Assembly: GCA_934096295.1 (NCBI GenBank)
Contig: CAKOLL010000002.1
Span: forward strand, 150,832-214,831
Direction of reading: 5' to 3'
Origin: an uncultured Bacilli bacterium
Lineage (GTDB): Bacteria; Bacillota_I; Bacilli_A; RF39; UBA660
Length of the DNA: 64,000 nt
The notes beneath the pieces were generated by a model, which saw nothing but the letters and a program-made list of their open reading frames with translations, did no database searches and was not told where the DNA came from. A program made the translations under genes and the position numbers. Positions 28,208 to 37,030 of this stretch are shown piece by piece (the stretch's first letter is position 1; each line of letters starts with the position of its first letter).

Positions 28208-29932
28208 ATGAAGTTTAAAGAGATGATAAGATTTTTTAAAAAGTATTGTAGTGGTGAAAAGCAACTTTTTATTAAATCTTTTCTTTTTTTACTTGTTACA
28301 TCGCTTTCGGGTACTTTATACGGGTACTTGATTGGGCTTGCAATAGATAAAGCGAGGATTAGTTCTTTTGGTGTAGCAATAGCGGTTTTAGCTTTAATGT
28401 TTATTATTAATGTAGTTGATAATCTAGTATTTAATAGATTAGGTAGAATCTATATGGAAAAATGTGCTAATAATATAATGGAGAAGATAGGTTGTGCTGT
28501 TTATGAAAAAGTTGGGTTATTACCAGCTAGAGCTTTTGAAGAAAAATCTAGTGGAGAATTTATAAATAGAATAACGAATGATTCATCAACGATTGCAGAT
28601 TCTTTTAGACAAATACTTAGAATATCAATATCTTTATTTACTTGTGCAATTGTTTTTGTGTATGTGTGTCTTAATTCTTTGGTTGTAGCTTTTGAGGTAA
28701 TTATTTATCTAGCATTATTTTATGTTATATCACATAAGTATTTGCCAAGTATTAAAGAAAAGCAAAAAGAAATAAATAAAGAAAAAGATAGAGCAGTTGC
28801 AGATGTAAGTGAATCAGTTCGAGGTATAAGGGAAATTAGAGCTTTAGGGATAAGAAAAAATGTAAATGATAATTTTAAAGGTATAGTTAAAAATATATAT
28901 TTTAAAACTAATAAACAAATGATTACAGAGAGAAATTATAATGCTTGGATTTATAATTTGAATTGTACTTTAGAGTTTGTAATATTTGCTACATGTATAA
29001 TTCTTATTTTAAATGGCACTGGTTCTTTTGCATTCTTTATGGCTATGACATATTATGTATATAGATTTATGAATACGATTGAGTTAATGATGAATCTATC
29101 GACAAGTTATCAAAAAATGAAAGTTTCAATTGAAAGACTTAGTGAAATACTTGATAATAAATTATATCAAGATGAAAAATTTGGAATAGTTAGTAAAACA
29201 GATATTGAAGGAAATGTAGAATTTAAAAATATTACATTTAAATATCCAAATGAAGAAAAAGAAATATTTAAAGAGTTTAATTTGAATGTTCCAACGGGTA
29301 AAAAGATTGCTATTGTAGGTAAAAGTGGACAAGGAAAGACAACTGTTTTTAATTTGCTGCTTAGATATTTTGAACCTGATGCTGGGGTTATATTGGTAGA
29401 TGATATTCCTATCGAAGACTTTACAGAAGACGCATTAAGACAAAATATTGCTATTATTAGGCAAGATCCTTTTATATTTAATAAGACTATATTAGAAAAT
29501 TTAAAGATAATTGATCCTTATATGTCTTTAAAAAAGATTAGAAAAGCATGTAAAGAAGCTGAAATTGATGATTATATAATGAGTCTTCCCAATAAATATG
29601 ATACGATGATTGGCGAAGGTGGTATTAATTTATCCGGAGGACAAAAGCAAAGATTAGCAATAGCTAGGGCGTTACTTAAAGATAGTAAAATAATTTTATT
29701 TGATGAAGCTACGAGTGCTTTAGATAACGAAAATCAAGCTAAAATAAAATTAGCTATTGATAATTTGGTTAAGAATCATACAATTATAATTGTAGCTCAT
29801 AGATTGTCGACGATTATTGATGCTGATGTTATATATTTAATCGATAATGGTAAAGTTGTAGATAAAGGAACTCATAAACAATTATTAAAGAAAAATGATG
29901 TTTATAAAACTTTATATATTAATGAAGAATAA
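28208..29932 (+). CDS. ABC exporter (fused permease/ATPase)
   Basis: 574 residues from ATG 28208, after GGGTGAT. The N-terminal half has about six membrane segments of a type I exporter; the C-terminal half has Walker A VGKSGQGKTT, the Q-loop, signature LSGGQKQR, Walker B IILFDEATSALD and the H-loop AHRLST. It probably works as a homodimer, or with a partner encoded elsewhere. The substrate is unknown. The start lies just after the TGA of mutS, so it is coupled to mutS. Confidence 0.92.
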   Translation: MKFKEMIRFFKKYCSGEKQLFIKSFLFLLVTSLSGTLYGYLIGLAIDKARISSFGVAIAVLALMFIINVVDNLVFNRLGRIYMEKCANNIMEKIGCAVYEKVGLLPARAFEEKSSGEFINRITNDSSTIADSFRQILRISISLFTCAIVFVYVCLNSLVVAFEVIIYLALFYVISHKYLPSIKEKQKEINKEKDRAVADVSESVRGIREIRALGIRKNVNDNFKGIVKNIYFKTNKQMITERNYNAWIYNLNCTLEFVIFATCIILILNGTGSFAFFMAMTYYVYRFMNTIELMMNLSTSYQKMKVSIERLSEILDNKLYQDEKFGIVSKTDIEGNVEFKNITFKYPNEEKEIFKEFNLNVPTGKKIAIVGKSGQGKTTVFNLLLRYFEPDAGVILVDDIPIEDFTEDALRQNIAIIRQDPFIFNKTILENLKIIDPYMSLKKIRKACKEAEIDDYIMSLPNKYDTMIGEGGINLSGGQKQRLAIARALLKDSKIILFDEATSALDNENQAKIKLAIDNLVKNHTIIIVAHRLSTIIDADVIYLIDNGKVVDKGTHKQLLKKNDVYKTLYINEE

Positions 29933-29938
29933 ATTAGT

Positions 29939-29968
29939 AACCTATGGTATTTTGCTATAGGTTTTTTT
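29939..29968 (+). terminator. intrinsic terminator
   Basis: AACCTAT and ATAGGTT form a stem, followed by a run of T. Confidence 0.8.
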
Positions 29969-30063
29969 GTAAAAAATGTGTATTTCTTATAACAGTTATA
30001 CGTAAACAAATGTAAAGCTGGTAACTTATTCATGTAACCTTTTGACTTGTTTTGTCGAATCTA

Positions 30064-30091
30064 TTGCGGGAATAAATTTTCTTTGTATAAT
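30064..30091 (+). promoter_or_regulatory. promoter of the Rpn gene
   Basis: TTGCGG, 16 nt, TATAAT. A start site near 30098 would give a 20-nt leader with AAAGGAGG before the ATG at 30118. Confidence 0.5.
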
Positions 30092-30117
30092 AGACAACCA
30101 AGAAAGGAGGAAATCAG

Positions 30118-31107
30118 ATGATTAACATAAAAGAAATGCCTTCGAGAGATTCAATTATAAAAAATATTTTGACATCTACGGATGCTGGCCTTAATTATTT
30201 AGCAATGATAGTTTGTAAGGTTTTAGGGTTTTCATATGAAGATTTTACTTTTTCTTTGATTCATCCTGATGTAAGTGTTAATGAAAACGTTGTTAATAGT
30301 GAACTAGATTTAGCAATACAAAATAATGATGTAATAGTTAACATTGAAATAAATAGTTCAAAGGGAAGTAGAATAGAAAGAAAAAATAATAATTATATCT
30401 GTCAATTAATATTAAGGCAAACAAAAACATCTTCAGACTATACAAGTAAGTATAAGAAAGTTTACCAAATAAACTTAAATACTTATGGTGTAACCAAAGA
30501 TAAGAGATTCGTAGTAATAAGTAAGATATTAGATGTAGAAAATCATGAAGAAATACATCCAATGTTTGAAATATACGATATAAATCTTGCAAAAATCTTA
30601 GATAAAGATTATACTATAGTTAAAGAAGACAAAGAGTCTTTAGAAAAATTACTTTATTTACTTATATGTAATGATAAAGAAAAGATGAATAAAGTATATG
30701 ATGGAGATGATTTTATGGCTAAGATAATTCGAGAAGTAAATGCACAGACAGATGAATTTGATAAATTGCTTTTTTATAACAAAGAAATATTGGATGATAA
30801 ATACGCAATAGAAGAAGCAAAAGAAGAAGCAAGAAAAGAAGCATTGATTGAAGGCCGCGAGCTTGGATTAAATGAAGGCCGCGAGCTTGGATTAAATGAA
30901 GGCCGCGAGCTTGGATTAAATGAAGGCCGTGAGCTTGGATTAAATGAAGGCCGTGAGCTAGGTTTAAATGAAGGGCGTAACGAAAGTATCAAAGAAACCG
31001 TGATTGCGATGTTAAAGAAAAAATATCCTATCGAAGATATAAGTGATATCACTAAGTTATCTATCGAAGAAATAGAAAAAATAAAGAATAGCAATATGCT
31101 ATCCTAA
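30118..31107 (+). CDS. Rpn-family nuclease with an in-frame GRELGLNE repeat
   Basis: 329 residues. The start is ATG 30118 after AAAGGAGG. The N-terminal half shows the nuclease core with SELDLAIQNNDVIVNIEIN (the Asp and ExN acids). Near residue 240 is an 8-residue tandem repeat, (E)GRELGLN, in five full copies plus part of another, which would form a charged helix. The tail (YPIEDISDITKLSIEEIEKIK) is the usual Rpn C-terminus. The 3' end overlaps the convergent ZIP gene by 9 nt. Confidence 0.8.
   Translation: MINIKEMPSRDSIIKNILTSTDAGLNYLAMIVCKVLGFSYEDFTFSLIHPDVSVNENVVNSELDLAIQNNDVIVNIEINSSKGSRIERKNNNYICQLILRQTKTSSDYTSKYKKVYQINLNTYGVTKDKRFVVISKILDVENHEEIHPMFEIYDINLAKILDKDYTIVKEDKESLEKLLYLLICNDKEKMNKVYDGDDFMAKIIREVNAQTDEFDKLLFYNKEILDDKYAIEEAKEEARKEALIEGRELGLNEGRELGLNEGRELGLNEGRELGLNEGRELGLNEGRNESIKETVIAMLKKKYPIEDISDITKLSIEEIEKIKNSNMLS
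30850..30981 (+). repeat. 24-bp in-frame tandem repeat within the Rpn gene
   Basis: Five units of GAAGGCCGCGAGCTTGGATT plus AAAT start at 30850, 30874, 30898, 30922 and 30946, with a partial sixth. The first three are identical; later ones carry silent changes. Gain or loss of a unit keeps the frame, so the helix length could vary between strains. Confidence 0.95.
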
Positions 31108-31893
31108 TGCAACATCGAAAATCATCATAATAAGAAATCCAAAAATTGTGAATAAGGCCATTAGGTCTTTTTTCTTATTGGTTTGACTTTCTGGTATTAA
31201 TTCTTGAACTACAACATAAATCATGGCACCACCAGCAAAGGCAAGTAATATAGGCAATAATATTTTTATTTTTATTACTAAAATGGCCCCAATTACTGCT
31301 GATATTGGTTCAACGATTCCACTTAGAACTCCAAATAAAAATGCTTTTGATCTTTTCATTCCTTCACGTCTTAGAGGCAATGAAACGGCTGAACCTTCTG
31401 GAAAATTTTGAATTCCTATCCCAATTGCTAACATAACTGCAGACGTAAGTGTAGCACCATCTAAATTATAGAAAACCGAACCAAATGCAACTCCGATTGC
31501 CATTCCTTCTGGTATGTTATGAAGCGTAATGGAAAAAATTAACATTAAGCTTCTTTTTATACTATTGGAATTACTTTTTTTCTTTGTTAATTTAGCAAAT
31601 ATTTTATCTCCGGTGTATAATAATAATCCTCCGGATAAAACTCCAAGTGATACAATTAACCATGGAGTTAGTTCTAAATTTTCAGCCATTTCTAAGGCTG
31701 GAGATAATAGACTCCAGAATGTTGCAGCAAGCATTACACCTGCTGATAAACCTAACATTGCATCCATAGTTGTTTTGTTCATTTTTTTAAATATAAAAAC
31801 AACTGAGGCTCCTAAAGATGTTATTGCCCATGTGAATAGTGTTGCAATTAATGCTTGCACTGGATAGGCTAAATTTAAATACCAATTAATCAT
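31099..31893 (-). CDS. ZIP-family metal transporter
   Basis: 264 residues with eight predicted membrane segments. HNIPEGMAIGVAFG (segment IV) and NFPEGSAVSLPL (segment V) carry the His/Glu metal ligands of the GufA-type ZIP transporters, which take up zinc or other divalent metals. The ATG follows AAAGGAGCG. It is alone on the minus strand, sharing its upstream gap with lon. No metal regulator site is evident. Confidence 0.92.
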   Translation of the reverse strand: MINWYLNLAYPVQALIATLFTWAITSLGASVVFIFKKMNKTTMDAMLGLSAGVMLAATFWSLLSPALEMAENLELTPWLIVSLGVLSGGLLLYTGDKIFAKLTKKKSNSNSIKRSLMLIFSITLHNIPEGMAIGVAFGSVFYNLDGATLTSAVMLAIGIGIQNFPEGSAVSLPLRREGMKRSKAFLFGVLSGIVEPISAVIGAILVIKIKILLPILLAFAGGAMIYVVVQELIPESQTNKKKDLMALFTIFGFLIMMIFDVALG

Positions 31894-31952
31894 AATCGCT
31901 CCTTTTTATATCTAGTGTATTGTATGAATAAAAATTTTTGGTGTGATTTTAC

Positions 31953-31981
31953 TTTACAAATTTGTCTACAAACGTTATAAT
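31953..31981 (+). promoter_or_regulatory. lon promoter
   Basis: TTTACA, 17 nt, TATAAT, about 30 nt before the lon start codon. I see no CIRCE-type inverted repeat here. Confidence 0.7.
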
Positions 31982-32010
31982 ATTTTTTGAATTTAGGAGG
32001 TGCTTTTTTA

Positions 32011-34275
32011 ATGTTTAATATACCTGTCATTTTACTTAAAAATTTGGTTATACTTCCTAATCAAGAGATTAAATTAGAGTTAAATAATGTAATAAGTGGA
32101 AAAGCTATAAATGAAGCTAGTAATAACTTTAAAGGGGAAATTCTTGTTATTGCTCCGATAGATGCTTTAGAAGAAGAACCTAGTGTTGATGATTTACCTA
32201 AAGTTGGAGTTATTGCTAAAATAAAAAATAAAATAGATAATGATGGGGTTGTTGAAGTTAAATTAAGAGGTCTTAGAAGAGTAGCAGTTAATAAATATTA
32301 TCAAGAAAAAAATAATGATGTTTTATTTAGTGAGGTTATGTATATTGATTTGCCTGCTTTAGTTTCAGAAGAAGAAACTGCTATTTTAAAAAAGCTAGTT
32401 GAGGTATTAAAAAAATATATTGATTTATCTAAGAATGTTTCAAATGATATATTAAATTTTGTTAGTAATAATAAAGATTTAAATAAAATAACAGATGCCA
32501 TTACATCTTTTTTACCATTTAATATTTCTAAAAAGTTAGAATATATGCAAGAAATTAATCCTATTAAAAGAGCTAAATCTTTAATTAAAGATATGAATGA
32601 GGAAATAAAAGGCGTTTTAATAGATAATGAACTTGAAGATATGGTTGATGAATCACTTCAAAAAGATCAAAGAGAATTCATTTTGAAAGAAAAAATGAAA
32701 GTTTTAAAACGAGAACTTGGAGAAGATTCTTGGAAAAATGAAGAAGTTATTAATTTTAAAAACCAACTTGATAAATTAAAGATAGATAAAAAAATAAAAA
32801 TGCATATTTCTCATGAGATAAATAAATATGAAATAATGAATGAAGCTTCTCCGGAAGTAAGTGTTATGCATAATTATTTGGATTGGATTATTAATCTTCC
32901 TTGGAATAAATCAAAAAAAGAAAATAGTAATTTTGATAATGTTTATAAAGTGCTTAATAAGTCTCATTTTGGGATGGATAAAATTAAAACAAGAATTAGT
33001 GAATATGTGGCAATTAAAAACTTAAATAGAAATATTAAAAGTCCAGTTATTTGTTTAGTTGGACCTCCAGGGGTTGGAAAAACTACGATTGCTATGTCGA
33101 TTGCTAAAGCTTTAAATAGAGATTTTTATAAAATAAGTGTTGGGGGATTAAATGATGCAACAGAATTGGTCGGAACAAGAAGGACATATTTAGCATCAGC
33201 TCCCGGTAAAATTATTCAAGGGTTGTATAAGTGTGGTAGTAATAATCCCTTAATTTTAATTGATGAAGTTGATAAAATGGTTAAAGATTATAAAGGAGAT
33301 CCAGCTGCTACATTACTTGAAATTCTTGATTTTAACCAAAATCAAATGTTTATTGATAATTATATTGAAGAACCTTTTGATTTGAGTGGTGTTTTATTTA
33401 TTTTAACTGCCAATAATGTTTTGGATATACCTAAAACCATATTGGATAGAGTTGAGTTAATAGAACTTAACAGTTATACAGTATTTGAAAAGAAAGACAT
33501 AGCTAAAGAGTATATGTTACCTAATATTTTATATGAAAATATGGTTTATGATAGTAAAATAAAGTTTAGTGATGAATTGCTTTATTTTATAATAAATAAT
33601 TATACTTTAGAATCTGGAGTTAGAGATTTAGAAAGAGTACTTTCTTCTTTAGCTAGAAAAATTACAATAAATAATGTTAAAGTTTTAAATGAAGAAAGAG
33701 TTGTTAAATTACTTGGACAACCTAAATATAATAATGATTTTAATATAGAAGATGAGACTGGTGTTGTTAATACTTTAGCTGTTAGTAGTATTGGGGGTAT
33801 TGTTTCCAAACTAGAGACTTTAGTATGTAAAGGAAATGGTAATTTAGTAGTTACAGGTAATGCTGGAGATTTATTAAAAGAAAGTATTAATGTTGTTTTA
33901 ACAATGCTTAAAAGTAAATATAAGTATAGTTTTCATAATGAAGATATTCATGTGCACTTTTTAGATGCCTCTTCTAAAAAAGATGGACCATCTGGAGGTC
34001 TTGCTCTAGGGGTTGCTCTTTGTAGCTTGAAAGAAAATAAAAAGATTCCTAGTAATATTGCTTTTACAGGAGAAATTTCTTTAAATGGGTATGTTTTAAA
34101 AATTGGAGGTATCAAGGAAAAACTAATTGCTGCATATAATAAAAATATCAAAGTAGTGTATATGCCTAAGGATAATATTGAAGATTTAGAAAGTGTACCA
34201 AAAGTTATATTAGATAATATGGAGGTTATTCCTGTTAGTAATTTTAATGAGGTATATACAAAATTGTTTAAATAA
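32011..34275 (+). CDS. lon: ATP-dependent protease La (Lon)
   Basis: 754 residues from ATG 32011, after AGGAGG; an upstream TTG at 31987 precedes that site. The LAN N-terminal domain, AAA+ module (GPPGVGKTT, ILIDEVDK) and protease domain with catalytic Ser in KDGPSGGLALG and Lys in GGIKEKL are all present. It degrades misfolded and regulatory proteins. It is a little shorter than B. subtilis LonA (774). murF follows 33 nt later. Confidence 0.96.
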   Translation: MFNIPVILLKNLVILPNQEIKLELNNVISGKAINEASNNFKGEILVIAPIDALEEEPSVDDLPKVGVIAKIKNKIDNDGVVEVKLRGLRRVAVNKYYQEKNNDVLFSEVMYIDLPALVSEEETAILKKLVEVLKKYIDLSKNVSNDILNFVSNNKDLNKITDAITSFLPFNISKKLEYMQEINPIKRAKSLIKDMNEEIKGVLIDNELEDMVDESLQKDQREFILKEKMKVLKRELGEDSWKNEEVINFKNQLDKLKIDKKIKMHISHEINKYEIMNEASPEVSVMHNYLDWIINLPWNKSKKENSNFDNVYKVLNKSHFGMDKIKTRISEYVAIKNLNRNIKSPVICLVGPPGVGKTTIAMSIAKALNRDFYKISVGGLNDATELVGTRRTYLASAPGKIIQGLYKCGSNNPLILIDEVDKMVKDYKGDPAATLLEILDFNQNQMFIDNYIEEPFDLSGVLFILTANNVLDIPKTILDRVELIELNSYTVFEKKDIAKEYMLPNILYENMVYDSKIKFSDELLYFIINNYTLESGVRDLERVLSSLARKITINNVKVLNEERVVKLLGQPKYNNDFNIEDETGVVNTLAVSSIGGIVSKLETLVCKGNGNLVVTGNAGDLLKESINVVLTMLKSKYKYSFHNEDIHVHFLDASSKKDGPSGGLALGVALCSLKENKKIPSNIAFTGEISLNGYVLKIGGIKEKLIAAYNKNIKVVYMPKDNIEDLESVPKVILDNMEVIPVSNFNEVYTKLFK

Positions 34276-34308
34276 GATATAATTAAAAAATGAAAGGGTA
34301 GTGAAAAA

Positions 34309-35679
34309 ATGAATACATTAGATATTTATAAAAATATTAAGTATCTATCTCTTTTTAATGAGGTAAATAGAAATATTAATAAGATTACTATTGATACAAG
34401 AAAAGTTGTTGATGGTGATTGTTATATAGGAATTAAAGGGGATAAAAATGATGGTAATTTATTTTATATGGATGCTTTTAATAAAGGGGCTAGTTTAGTT
34501 ATATTAGAGCATTTTGATATAAATGATGAAGTAATGGATTATCTTGTTAAAAATAATAAAAGTATCTTAGTTGTAGAAGATACTAAAAAAGCATTAGGAG
34601 ACTTAGCTAAATATAAAAGAAGTTTGTTTTTTAGTCCAGTAGTTGCTGTTACGGGGAGTGCGGGAAAAACTAGTACAAAAGATATGATATATAGTGTTTT
34701 AAAAGAAAAATATAATGCTCATAAAACTATTGGAAATCAAAATAATCATATTGGGTTACCTTTAACAATATTATCACTAGAAGAAGATAATGAGGTATTA
34801 GTTTTAGAAATGGGAATGAATCATTTAGGTGAAATTTCTTATCTTACAAATATTGCTAAACCTGATGTTGCTGTTATTACTAATGTTGGTACAGCACATA
34901 TTGGTAATCTTGGAAGTCGTGAAAATATTTTGAAGGCTAAACTTGAAATACTTGAAGGATTAAATCCAAATGGTGTTATTATTATTAATAATGATAATGA
35001 TTTATTGCATGAATGGTATCTAAATAATAAGGGTAATTACAATATAATTACAATTGGTATTAATAATAATTCTTTATATATGGCAAATATTATAGAAAGA
35101 AATGAATGGTGGTCTACTTTTTCTTGTGATAATGAAATATATAAAGTACCTGTTGGTGGTGAACATTTCATTTATAATGCTTTGGCTGCAATAGCTGTTG
35201 GTAAGTATTTTAATGAAGGCGTAGATATAATTAAACATGGTATATTGAATTTTGAGTTAAGTAGTAATAGAATGAGTATTATAAATAGTGGAAATATTAC
35301 AATAATAGATGACTCATATAATGCAAATTTTGATTCAATGAGTTATGCAATTAAATATATAGGTTCTTTAACTGGTAGAAATATTGCTGTTTTAGGTACT
35401 ATGAGAGAACTTGGGGATTATACAGAAGATTTACATAAAAAAATTGGTAATTTAGTAGAAAAAGAAAAAATAGATATTTTAATTACAGTTGGAGAAGATT
35501 CAGATTTTATTAATGAAGGAGCAATAGATGCTGGATTTAATAAAGATAATAGTTATCATTTTACAAATAATTTAGATGCTATTAATTTTATTAATTCAAT
35601 AAAGTCTGATAATGATAATATTTTAGTCAAGGCAAGTAATTCATTAAACTTTAAAGAAATAGTAGAAAAAATAAAATAA
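34309..35679 (+). CDS. murF: UDP-N-acetylmuramoyl-tripeptide--D-alanyl-D-alanine ligase MurF
   Basis: 456 residues. The N-terminal UDP-binding domain (ITIDTRKVVDGDCYIGIKG), the central ATPase with GSAGKTSTKDM and EMGMNHLGEI, and the C-terminal domain with DDSYNANFDSM are present. It adds D-Ala-D-Ala to the muropeptide precursor, so this organism makes peptidoglycan. It lies just downstream of lon and before a terminator; no other mur genes are in the window. Confidence 0.95.
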   Translation: MNTLDIYKNIKYLSLFNEVNRNINKITIDTRKVVDGDCYIGIKGDKNDGNLFYMDAFNKGASLVILEHFDINDEVMDYLVKNNKSILVVEDTKKALGDLAKYKRSLFFSPVVAVTGSAGKTSTKDMIYSVLKEKYNAHKTIGNQNNHIGLPLTILSLEEDNEVLVLEMGMNHLGEISYLTNIAKPDVAVITNVGTAHIGNLGSRENILKAKLEILEGLNPNGVIIINNDNDLLHEWYLNNKGNYNIITIGINNNSLYMANIIERNEWWSTFSCDNEIYKVPVGGEHFIYNALAAIAVGKYFNEGVDIIKHGILNFELSSNRMSIINSGNITIIDDSYNANFDSMSYAIKYIGSLTGRNIAVLGTMRELGDYTEDLHKKIGNLVEKEKIDILITVGEDSDFINEGAIDAGFNKDNSYHFTNNLDAINFINSIKSDNDNILVKASNSLNFKEIVEKIK

Positions 35680-35680
35680 T

Positions 35681-35702
35681 GCGTTAACACAACGCTTTTT
35701 TT
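35681..35702 (+). terminator. intrinsic terminator after murF
   Basis: GCGTT and AACGC form a short stem followed by a T run. Confidence 0.65.
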
Positions 35703-35757
35703 ATTGCATTTTTTTGGTATCATATTTTATATGAAATATAAAGAGGTGTGATATTTA

Positions 35758-36942
35758 ATGAAGAAAAAATATTTAGCGATGGTAATAATTGGTTTGTTTT
35801 TACTGACTTGTTCTTTAATTATTACACAAAGTGGTTTTGAAAAGGAGAATAATAAGGAAAATACAATATTAGAAGGTAGAATGTTAAGTTTAATGATTGA
35901 ACAAACAGCTGGAGCTGGAGATTATAAGCCTGTAACTCAAAGTAATTGGCCAACAGATGGATATAAGTATAATGCAGAGTTATCTGGTTGTGAAAATGAT
36001 GGAAAATTAATGTGAGATGATGAAGAAAAAAAGGTTATTTTACAAGGAAATGTATCTGATAAATGTTATGTTTATTTTGATATTTATGAAGAGAAGGTTC
36101 TTCTTTCAGATTATGTAATATCACAATATACAGGAACACAAGGGGAAAATGGAATTTATTATCACAATGCCGGTTTAACTAATGGAGCAAAGGATGATTC
36201 ATATCGTTATGCTGGAGCTAATCCAAATAATTATGTGTGTTTTGGTAGCAATGATAGTACATGTCCGAATGATAATTTGTATAGAATTGTGAGTGTGAAG
36301 GATGGAAAAGTTAAGTTAATAAAATCAGATTATGCAAATAGTAATTTATTGGGTACTGATGGAGATTACGCTAATTCAGGAAACTTATATTCTTGGAATA
36401 AATACCCAGTAAATACATGGAGTGCTTGTTCGTTAAATAAAACAAATTTAAATATAAATTATATTAATAATATAGGTAGTGATTGGGCAAATAAAATAGC
36501 CGTTACAACATGGAAAGTTGGAGGAAATACTTGGGATAATATTTATTCTGTAACACCTTCGGTAGTATATCAAAATGAGATAACAAATCCAGATTCAACA
36601 GGTAGTACAGATAATGCTACAGAATATAGTGCAAAAATAGGTTTAATGTATATAAGTGATTATGGGTTTGCAGCAAGTCCAAGTGCATGGACACTGGCTA
36701 TGAGTGCCTATAGTAATTCAACAGCTACAAGTAGTAATTGGTTATATAAAAATACGGCAGAATGGCCTATTTCTCGTACTTCAGATTTTACACGTGGTTC
36801 TTTCTTGATTCTTGCGGATGGTAGTGTTGGTGGTTATGGTACAAATAGTGCTTTTGCAATTCGCCCTGTTTTTAATTTTGAAGATTCTGTGGTATATAAA
36901 TCAGGTTCTGGGACAAGTAGTGATCCAATTAGAATAAATTAA
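35758..36942 (+). pseudogene. surface protein gene interrupted by one in-frame TGA
   Basis: The frame runs from ATG 35758 (after AGAGGTGTG) to TAA 36942, with one break: TGA at 36013-36015. Reading through gives 394 residues: an N-terminal membrane anchor, a short cysteine-containing domain (SGCENDGKLM, stop, DDEEKKV and then DKCYVYFD), and the same C-terminal domain as the protein at 3185 (CFGSNDSTCPND, LLGTDGDYA, KIGLMYISDYGFAASP, SGSGTSSDP). The TGA falls where I would expect Trp in this domain, one base from TGG. It is a recent nonsense mutation or a recoded stop. Its C-terminal region is T-rich but not GC-rich. Confidence 0.75.
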
Positions 36943-36960
36943 GAAAATGCTTAAACTTTT

Positions 36961-36983
36961 AGAGACAATGGTCTCTTTTTTCT
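36961..36983 (+). terminator. intrinsic terminator
   Basis: AGAGAC and GTCTCT form a 6-bp stem with an AATG loop and a T run. Confidence 0.8.
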
Positions 36984-37030
36984 TTAATTAAATTATGGTT
37001 TGTGATAAAATATTAAGTAGGGAGTAAATT

